Shown here piece after piece: positions 58,287 to 64,000 of a stretch of DNA of 64,000 nucleotides. Positions within the stretch are counted from its first letter, which is position 1, and each line of letters starts with the position of its first letter. The DNA comes from Tenacibaculum jejuense. GTDB taxonomy: Bacteria > Bacteroidota > Bacteroidia > Flavobacteriales > Flavobacteriaceae. A program made the translations under genes and the position numbers. The DNA lies in contig NZ_LT899436.1 of the NCBI RefSeq assembly GCF_900198195.1, positions 1,343,501 through 1,407,500 on the forward strand, written 5' to 3'. The notes beneath the pieces were generated by a model. The model was not told the origin of the DNA. It did no database searches and saw only the letters and a list, made by a program, of their open reading frames with translations.

Positions 58287-58949
58287 TTATTTTTTTGATA
58301 GGTAATTATATTTCACCAAGTCAGATTGATTTTTTACCAAGTGCTTTTCTCCATTTTTAATAATGTAATTTATATTAGTGATTTTTAAAACATCATTATA
58401 ATAATGGTCTGTGATAATAATTCCCTTCTTTTCTTTCAGCTTCATGAGTAAATCAGATATGATTTTTATGTAGTTAGGTTCTACCATCGAAAAAGGTTCA
58501 TCTAACAATAAAAACGGATGATTTAACTGACCAATTAATACTATTTCTAAGTAACGTAGTTCTCCAATGGACAATGTACCAATCTTTTGATTTTCAAAAC
58601 TTGCAATTTTCTGATCATAAAAAACCTTTTCTTGATCTTCTGGTTTCGAAAAAAATAAAGGAATTATAGTTCTTACTTTTTTCTCTTTGGGTAAAAATGT
58701 GTTTTGAGGTAAATATCCAATCAGTCGACGTTTTATGATGTCTTTTTGTGTAATGATTTCATTATTAATTTTAATGGAAATACGACTAACTTGAAGTGTG
58801 CCAAACAAAGCTTTTAAAAGTGTTGATTTACCTGAACCATTTCTTCCAAAAACACCAATAATATCTCCTGTATTACATTCAATAGCAACGTTGTTTAATA
58901 TTTGTTTGTCACGAAAATAAATGTTTATGTTGGAAGCTTTTAGTTTCAT
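58287..58949 (-). CDS. ABC transporter ATP-binding protein
   Basis: This 220-residue protein is an ABC ATPase with Walker A GRNGSGKST, a signature loop LSIGELRYLE, Walker B PFLLLDEPF and the switch His in ITDHYY. The D-loop after Walker B (SMVEPNY) differs from the standard SALD. It has one ATPase domain only and begins 1 nt after the small membrane protein gene, so the two should form the transporter. The energised step might be export of a small molecule, lipid or peptide; no substrate can be read from the sequence. Confidence 0.88.
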   Translation of the reverse strand: MKLKASNINIYFRDKQILNNVAIECNTGDIIGVFGRNGSGKSTLLKALFGTLQVSRISIKINNEIITQKDIIKRRLIGYLPQNTFLPKEKKVRTIIPLFFSKPEDQEKVFYDQKIASFENQKIGTLSIGELRYLEIVLIGQLNHPFLLLDEPFSMVEPNYIKIISDLLMKLKEKKGIIITDHYYNDVLKITNINYIIKNGEKHLVKNQSDLVKYNYLSKK

Positions 58950-58950
58950 A

Positions 58951-59250
58951 TTAAAAAAGAAAAAGTAAAATAGAAACTAATAATGAGACAATACTATTGA
59001 TAAGAAATACATTGAAAACTAAGTTTTTCTTAGTAAATCCCAAATTATGATATATATAATATTCGTTCTCTTTAAAAAGATGAAAACCCCAATAGCCAAC
59101 GAATATACCAAATGACGCAAAGTTAAGGACACCCCATAATGCATTTGAAAATAAACCTATTACTAGAGAAAATACAAGATTTAGAAAATTAATATCAATG
59201 TAATATTTCAAAAAAGCAGTATAATTCATACAATTGTATTTGTAATTCAT
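58951..59250 (-). CDS. Small three-helix membrane protein paired with an ABC ATPase
   Basis: This 99-residue protein (92 residues if the second ATG at 59229 is used) has three hydrophobic helices: NLVFSLVIGLFSNALWGVL, FASFGIFVGYWGFHLF and VFLINSIVSLLVSILLFLF. Between helices 2 and 3 lies the polar motif ENEYYIYHNLGFTKKNLV, which could be the coupling helix that docks on the ATPase. Its end is 1 nt before the ATPase start. I know similar short proteins next to ABC ATPases in flavobacteria but no assigned function. As a permease it would be unusually small and would need to form dimers or larger groups. Confidence 0.7.
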   Translation of the reverse strand: MNYKYNCMNYTAFLKYYIDINFLNLVFSLVIGLFSNALWGVLNFASFGIFVGYWGFHLFKENEYYIYHNLGFTKKNLVFNVFLINSIVSLLVSILLFLF

Positions 59251-59317
59251 TACAATAATATATTTAGCTCTGCGATTACAGTAATAATTATATGTTAAAT
59301 ATGATTTTAGTTTCTAT

Positions 59318-60004
59318 TTAAGGTGTAGAGCTAGAAACTTGAAGAACCTTTCCATTATAAAATTTATTTCCAGTTAGTGAAAAGTTATAAATATAGTCAG
59401 CCATTTCAGTTGGAGATAATGGAGCTTGATAACCAGGAAAAGCTTCTTCCAACATTTCAGTTTGAACTGCACCTATAGCAAGTACGTTAAAAGCTACTTG
59501 TTGTTCTTTGTATTCTTCAGCAAGTAATTCTGATAACGTAATAACAGCTCCTTTTGCAGAACTATATGCTGCTAAACCAGGGAATTTCATACTACCTTGT
59601 ATTCCTCCCATACTACTTATTGTTACCACATGACTTCCAGATTTCATAAATGGAAGTAAGCTTTTAGTAAGAGAAGCCACTCCAAACACATTAACTTGAT
59701 ATACTTTTAAGAAATCATCAGTTGTTAATTCATGAAAAGGTTTATTTATTAACATACCAGCATTATTCACCAAAATATCTACAGTAGAATTCCATTGATT
59801 TTTCACGAAATCAGCTGCATTCAAAATATCGTCTTCCTTAGAAATATCCGTAGCAATAGTCGTTATGTTTTCATGACTTACTTTAGCTAAAGAACTTGTG
59901 TTTCTAGACAACGCCAGAACTTTGTGTCCGTTATTTGCAAATTGTAGTGCTAATTCATAGCCAATTCCTCTACTAGTTCCTGTAATAACAATATGTTTAC
60001 TCAT
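59318..60004 (-). CDS. Short-chain dehydrogenase/reductase (SDR)
   Basis: This 228-residue protein is a classical SDR with the cofactor loop TGTSRGIGYELA, the NNAG motif (VDILVNNAGML) and the catalytic Ser in VTISS, with Tyr and Lys in AAYSSAKGAVITLSE. The next segment, AIGAVQTEMLEEAFPG, is typical for the family. An early basic residue pattern (SRNTSS) is often seen with NADP users. The substrate is not known. It stands alone. Confidence 0.9.
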   Translation of the reverse strand: MSKHIVITGTSRGIGYELALQFANNGHKVLALSRNTSSLAKVSHENITTIATDISKEDDILNAADFVKNQWNSTVDILVNNAGMLINKPFHELTTDDFLKVYQVNVFGVASLTKSLLPFMKSGSHVVTISSMGGIQGSMKFPGLAAYSSAKGAVITLSELLAEEYKEQQVAFNVLAIGAVQTEMLEEAFPGYQAPLSPTEMADYIYNFSLTGNKFYNGKVLQVSSSTP

Positions 60005-60326
60005 GTGTTTTATGTTTTAATCTAAGCGATGTTTTAGAGTATTTCACTTTCTTTTAATAAAGAGTTGTTTCTGATTTTATTTTTCGTGTTTACTATTTCC
60101 TGTGAATGCTAAATCTGATTATCTAATATTGGAGAAGAACGGAAGTTTTTTGTACACACTTTTGACTTTTTGATTACGTCGGTTTTTCTAAATAATATCT
60201 TTTTTTAAATTCATGTAGATCATCTTTAAGTGTAAAAAGAATTGTCTATTCAAGTTGATTTACTTAATTCCTTACTTCATCATATTAGGAAGAAGTTTGA
60301 TCAAAAAAGATATAGAAAACGATATT
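60005..60326. other. 322-nt gap without a gene
   Basis: Both strands were read; only short broken frames occur. There is no clear terminator for the DUF898 gene. The base make-up is less extreme than in promoter gaps, so a decayed gene remnant is possible but unproven. Confidence 0.3.
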
Positions 60327-61298
60327 TTATATTAAATCAAGATCTAAAAAATCTAAGAAATTGTCACCTGCAGCATTATCGTAATTGTCGTATTGTACTT
60401 GTTTAATTCCGTTAGTGTCTAAACCTTCTTCTATTTGTAAAAAGCGAAATATAATTTTATATGTTCTAATGATAACCCAAGGTGTAGCAATTCCAAAAGT
60501 AAAAATGATTAATAAAAAATTAACTATAATTAATTCAAAGACATCGCCAGCTTTCATTTCTAATGAAAACTTTACTTTTCTTCCATTTTGTGTAATTTCT
60601 GTATTGTTGGCATAATAAGCTAATAATTCTTTATAGTACCAAAATGTATAAATTCCCAGAGTAAGATAAAACAAGAAAAAGAATTTAAGATTCATCCAAA
60701 ATAAAGTGCTTCCTTCACCTTTAAAATCAAAAGATAAATTCCCCAAACGTAGGTGGCTGAAAATATATTTACGTATATCTACAGCAAACCAAGGAGAATA
60801 AATACCTAAAGTTAAAATAGTTAATAATAATCCGATTAAAAATTTCCAGAATAACTCCATTCTATTCCCTAAGTATTTAAAATAAATACCTTTCCATGAA
60901 CTCCTAGAAGTTCTGTAACGCATAGCTCCATGAATTGCAAAAGGAATCAATAAAATAATAAAAAGATAAAATACTCCTATAGAAATACCGAATGTTGTAG
61001 GGTTATTACTTACAACTCCGTAGATCAAAAAAACATAAAGTAGAAGTAAGAAAACATATACTTTAATAAACCCTTTAAAAACTTCCTTTCCCGTTCCATG
61101 AAATGCGAATCTGGCCTTATCTAATTCTGTTGACTGATAATGATATTTTAAAAACTCAACTTTAGCCCAAGGATAATATAAACCAAAACTAACAAGAGTT
61201 AAGAATAGGTTTTTAAAGAAAATAGCGGCAAACTCACCACCTTTTCCAAAATATGTAAAACGCTTTTTTTCTGATTGTAAACGATTAAGAAAATCCAT
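60327..61298 (-). CDS. DUF898 family membrane protein
   Basis: This 323-residue membrane protein belongs to DUF898 (YjgN-like). It has six or so transmembrane helices arranged as repeats, each with a signature such as TLVSFGLYYPWAKVEFLKY, TLGIYSPWFAVDIRKYIF, TLGIYTFWYYKELLAYY and TFGIATPWVIIRTYKI, where a helix ends in a G-Y/A-P-W turn. The C-terminus is acidic (DNFLDFLDLDLI). There is no known function. It is divergent from the amidohydrolase gene. Confidence 0.88.
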   Translation of the reverse strand: MDFLNRLQSEKKRFTYFGKGGEFAAIFFKNLFLTLVSFGLYYPWAKVEFLKYHYQSTELDKARFAFHGTGKEVFKGFIKVYVFLLLLYVFLIYGVVSNNPTTFGISIGVFYLFIILLIPFAIHGAMRYRTSRSSWKGIYFKYLGNRMELFWKFLIGLLLTILTLGIYSPWFAVDIRKYIFSHLRLGNLSFDFKGEGSTLFWMNLKFFFLFYLTLGIYTFWYYKELLAYYANNTEITQNGRKVKFSLEMKAGDVFELIIVNFLLIIFTFGIATPWVIIRTYKIIFRFLQIEEGLDTNGIKQVQYDNYDNAAGDNFLDFLDLDLI

Positions 61299-61367
61299 AG
61301 AAACTTATATAATACAACGTAAAAATGCAATAATATTTTAAAGTATACAACTTTTAGAATTTTACTA

Positions 61368-61375
61368 TAACTTTG
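61368..61375 (+). promoter_or_regulatory. Candidate -7 promoter box for the amidohydrolase gene
   Basis: TAACTTTG fits TAnnTTTG exactly and lies 30 nt before the ATG at 61406. No clean -33 box was seen. Confidence 0.45.
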
Positions 61376-61405
61376 ATTATTTAACTCCCAAAAAACTAAA
61401 TACTA

Positions 61406-62689
61406 ATGAGAAAATATTTTTTATTGTACGTACTAGTGTTTTTACAGAGTGCTGTTTTTGCTCAAAAAACATACATTTTCTGTGGAAACCTTTTAGATAC
61501 AAAGTCTGGTAAACTATTATCAAAACAAACCATTATCATTGAAAAAAATAAAATTGTAGATGTAGTTTCTGGTTACACCAAACCAAAAAGTAAAAAGGAT
61601 AAAACTATTGATTTAAAAAACAAGTATGTACTTCCGGGTTTAATTGATATGCATGTGCATATAGAAAATGAGTTTGGACCAACAACACGTTTAGATCGTT
61701 ATATTTTAGACGAGGCTGACATTGCTTTTAATTCTGTAGGATTTGCCAAAACAACATTATTAAAAGGATTTACGACTGTAAGAGATTTAGGAGGAACAGG
61801 TGTTAATATATCTATTCGTAAAGCAATTAATAAAGGAAAAATTCCTGGTCCAAGAGTAATAACAGCAGGTAAGATGATAGCATCTACTGGCGGACATGCA
61901 GATCCAACAAACGGAAGTAGAAGAGTCTTAATAGGAAATCCTGGACCGAAAGAAGGCGTTGTTAATAGTGTTGATGATGCCAAAAAAGCAGTGCGTCAAC
62001 GTTATAAAAACGGAGCCGATTGTATAAAAATTACGGCTACAGGAGGTGTGTTAAGTGTAGCGAAAAGTGGAGATAATCCGCAGTTTACCATTGAAGAAGT
62101 AAAAGCTATTTGTGAAACAGCTAAAGACTATGGAATGCATGTAGCTGCTCATGCTCATGGAGATGTAGGAATGCAACGTGCCGTAATTGGTGGTGTAAAA
62201 ACAATTGAACATGGAACTTACATGAGTGAAGCCACGATGGATTTAATGAAAAAGTATAATGCTTATTTAGTTCCAACGATAACTGCTGGTAAAGAAGTGG
62301 AAGAAAAAGCAAAAATTGAAGGATATTATCCTGCTATTGTTGTACCTAAAGCATTGGCAGTTGGACCACAAATTCAAGGAACTTTTGCAAAAGCATATAA
62401 AAGAGGAGTAGGGATTGCTTTTGGAACAGATGCAGGAGTATTCAAGCATGGAAAAAACGCAAAAGAGTTTGGTTATATGGTTGAAGCAGGAATGCCTGAA
62501 ATTGAAGCAATACAATCTGCAACAATAACAAATGCAAAAATTTTAAAAATGGAGAGTGAGGTAGGACAGGTGGAAAAAGGTTTCTTTGCTGATATTATCG
62601 CTGTAAATGAAAATCCATTAAAGAATGTAAAAACAATTGAAAATGTTGTTTTTGTTATGAAAAATGGAGAAGTTTATAAGAATGAATAG
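61406..62689 (+). CDS. Exported amidohydrolase (Xaa-Pro dipeptidase-like)
   Basis: This 427-residue exported enzyme (signal peptide ending SAVFAQ) belongs to the amidohydrolase superfamily, in the binuclear zinc group that includes prolidase-like Xaa-Arg/Xaa-Pro dipeptidases. Metal ligands and catalytic residues are visible: DMHVHIEN, the bridging Lys in DCIKITATGG, HAHGD, IEHGTYM and FGTDAGVFKHG. A small beta-sandwich is built from both ends of the chain (TYIFCGNLLDTKSGK and FFADIIAVNENPLKN). Its likely role is peptide or amide hydrolysis in the periplasm. The exact substrate is unknown. Confidence 0.9.
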   Translation: MRKYFLLYVLVFLQSAVFAQKTYIFCGNLLDTKSGKLLSKQTIIIEKNKIVDVVSGYTKPKSKKDKTIDLKNKYVLPGLIDMHVHIENEFGPTTRLDRYILDEADIAFNSVGFAKTTLLKGFTTVRDLGGTGVNISIRKAINKGKIPGPRVITAGKMIASTGGHADPTNGSRRVLIGNPGPKEGVVNSVDDAKKAVRQRYKNGADCIKITATGGVLSVAKSGDNPQFTIEEVKAICETAKDYGMHVAAHAHGDVGMQRAVIGGVKTIEHGTYMSEATMDLMKKYNAYLVPTITAGKEVEEKAKIEGYYPAIVVPKALAVGPQIQGTFAKAYKRGVGIAFGTDAGVFKHGKNAKEFGYMVEAGMPEIEAIQSATITNAKILKMESEVGQVEKGFFADIIAVNENPLKNVKTIENVVFVMKNGEVYKNE

Positions 62690-62706
62690 ACATAAAAAGA
62701 GTTTAT

Positions 62707-62742
62707 AAAAAAGGCTTTTACATTTTTGTAAAAGCCTTTTTA
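62707..62742 (+). terminator. Rho-independent terminator after the amidohydrolase gene
   Basis: AAAAAGGCTTTTACA (62708-62722) pairs perfectly with 62727-62741 around a 4-nt loop, with T residues at the end. Confidence 0.87.
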
Positions 62743-62821
62743 TTATATAATTAATTTAAATTTTATGTAACTATTTCCTCTAAAGAAAGACTTATAAAGT
62801 GAAATTAAAAATTACTTAGTT

Positions 62822-63826
62822 ATGATTAAAATCACCCCATTTTTAAGTAGATATAATTTTATCTTTATACCACTATTATTATTGATATCATTAATCATAC
62901 TCAGCTTAAATTTTCAATCCAATCCAGAAATAGCTCCGTATTTTATAATAGACTTTTTATTTACTATTCCCGTAGTTTATTTTTTGCTAATTCGAAAAAA
63001 AGACATTCATAAATTCACTGTAGTTTCTGTTTTTATTTTAGGTGTTTTGTTTTCTAGTTTTTTAATTCCAATTGAAAATCAAGGCATACTAGAGTTAGCG
63101 AAATTATATATAATTCCAATTCTTGAGTTAGTAGTTTTTTCTACTATATTATTAAAAGTTAGAAAATTATATCAAGGATATAAAAATAACAACACACAGA
63201 ATCATGATTTTTTTGAGACAATTCATACAGCAAGTTTAGAAATTTTTCCTAGTAAAATAGCTTCCTTTTTAGCTACAGAAATAACAGTTTTTTATTATGC
63301 TTTTTTCAAATGGAAATCTACAACTGTTAGAAATAATGAATTTACATATCATAAAGAAGGAACTTACACAGGTATATTACTTGGAATTTTACTAGTGATT
63401 GTAATTGAAACGTTTGTATTGCATGTGTTAGTAGCGGAATGGAGTATAGTTACAGCTTGGATTTTTAGTGGTTTTAGTATTTATACCTTTATACAGGTAG
63501 TAGCTATTTTAAAATCTATAAGAAGTAGAAGAATCGTTGTAGATGAGGAAAATCAAAAATTATATCTAAGATTTGGTTTTTTAGGAAAAGTAGAGGTTGA
63601 TTTTAGAACTATAAAAAGTGTGCGTTCAGCTTCTTACAATACTGAAAATATTGATCACTTATCTTTTATTGGCTCGTTTACAGGAGCCAATATAATTATA
63701 GATTTTAAGGAAGAAATCAGTTATAATTATTTTTATGGAGTAAAGAAGAAGTGTAACAGTTTAGCTCTTATAGTAGATGATAAAGTAACTTTTATTGAGA
63801 GAGTTCAAAATCTTATAAACAAATAA
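62822..63826 (+). CDS. Unrecognised integral membrane protein
   Basis: I do not recognise this 334-residue protein. There are about six or seven hydrophobic segments: FIFIPLLLLISLIILSL, FIIDFLFTIPVVYFLLI, VVSVFILGVLFSSFLI, YIIPILELVVFSTILLK, GILLGILLVIVIETFVLHVLV and WIFSGFSIYTFIQVVAIL. The C-terminal 100 residues are soluble and strand-rich (RRIVVDEENQKLYLRFGFLGKVEVDF), like a PH-type domain. There is no cleavable signal. It lies between two terminators as a single gene. Confidence 0.75.
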   Translation: MIKITPFLSRYNFIFIPLLLLISLIILSLNFQSNPEIAPYFIIDFLFTIPVVYFLLIRKKDIHKFTVVSVFILGVLFSSFLIPIENQGILELAKLYIIPILELVVFSTILLKVRKLYQGYKNNNTQNHDFFETIHTASLEIFPSKIASFLATEITVFYYAFFKWKSTTVRNNEFTYHKEGTYTGILLGILLVIVIETFVLHVLVAEWSIVTAWIFSGFSIYTFIQVVAILKSIRSRRIVVDEENQKLYLRFGFLGKVEVDFRTIKSVRSASYNTENIDHLSFIGSFTGANIIIDFKEEISYNYFYGVKKKCNSLALIVDDKVTFIERVQNLINK

Positions 63827-63852
63827 AAAGAAGCCTTAAAGGCTTCTTTTTA
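63825..63852 (+). terminator. Rho-independent terminator after the last complete gene
   Basis: AAAAAGAAGCC (63825-63835) pairs with 63841-63851 around a 5-nt loop. The left arm overlaps the stop codon. Confidence 0.85.
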
Positions 63853-64000
63853 TTTGTTTACATATTCCCCCCGAAACTGTAAACCGATTATATATCTTCT
63901 GTAATTATTATCTTTTTTTAAATAAAAAAGAACTATTCATCTTCTTTTCAGTAATAAATAGTTCTTCTTAACAAACCAAATTAACTACTATAAATAATTT
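63853..64000. other. Right-edge intergenic DNA
   Basis: No ORF is supported. A run of six C (63867-63872) followed by GAAACTG recalls the C runs near the adhesin leader. The hairpin at 63923-63966 probably ends a minus-strand gene beyond the window. Confidence 0.4.
63923..63966 (-). terminator. Terminator of a minus-strand gene outside the window
   Basis: AAGAACTATT (63929-63938) pairs with 63957-63966; the A tract at 63924-63929 gives the U run on the minus strand, so a convergent gene should lie to the right. Confidence 0.6.

Noticed and set aside
1..64000. Mobile element, prophage or defence island
   Set aside because: No transposase, integrase, phage structural, restriction or toxin-antitoxin genes, and no flanking att-like repeats were seen; most genes look like core or envelope genes.

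Overview
The window is a piece of a low-GC Bacteroidota chromosome, almost certainly a marine Flavobacteriaceae member; Tenacibaculum or a close relative is my best guess from protein style, not proven. The grounds are: rpoC followed by a DUF3467 gene; a giant surface protein with a type B C-terminal sorting domain for the type IX secretion system (T9SS); PorP/SprF- and PorE-like proteins; many exported proteins maturing at Ala-Gln or at a lipobox; promoter-like boxes of the Bacteroidota form TAnnTTTG instead of the E. coli -10; and near absence of Shine-Dalgarno sites. No tRNA, rRNA, insertion sequence, prophage or CRISPR array was seen.

Layout. 1-1029: end of rpoC and DUF3467, each with a hairpin terminator. 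1380-23873: a surface-adhesion locus made of a PorE-like OmpA protein, a long leader, a 5673-residue repetitive adhesin, a PorP/SprF-like barrel and a second PorE-like OmpA protein nearly identical to the first. About 13 kb of the adhesin gene is tandem repeats of three kinds (282-nt, 327-nt, and a 1029-nt super-repeat). 23969-37190: metabolic and envelope genes (DUF885 metallopeptidase-like lipoprotein, peroxiredoxin-like protein, exported DinB-like protein, DUF4369 lipoprotein, DUF819 permease, DUF2490, sortilin-like propeller, S15/CocE hydrolase). 37207-38999: a compact minus-strand cluster of SPFH protein, DUF4177 protein, PH-like membrane protein and an Arc-type DNA-binding protein; two of these genes are only 52 and 55 codons long. 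39220-42793: two exported thioredoxin-fold proteins, a glycerophosphodiesterase lipoprotein and tsaD. 42919-50071: one tightly packed run of tamB, two DUF368 undecaprenyl-phosphate transporter paralogs and aroE. 50179-52032: DUF349 coiled-coil protein. 52529-52720: a small peptide gene with a double-glycine leader and a symmetric six-cysteine core. 52803-64000: zinc-ribbon-like and Nif3 proteins, lpxK, a thioredoxin-like protein, manC with an SprT-like protease, a minimal ABC ATPase/membrane pair, SDR, DUF898, an amidohydrolase and an unknown membrane protein.

How it works together. The adhesin has a signal peptide for Sec export and a type B sorting domain for T9SS; the adjacent PorP/SprF-like barrel and PorE-like periplasmic protein are the kind of partners that such substrates use. 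The tamB-DUF368-DUF368 run, lpxK and manC all serve envelope lipid or glycan supply.

The least explained items are the symmetric-cysteine peptide (52529-52720), the duplication history of the adhesin repeats and their flanking homologous PorE-like genes, and the minimal ABC pair (58287-59250). Domain names come from reading the sequences by eye; no database search was run.
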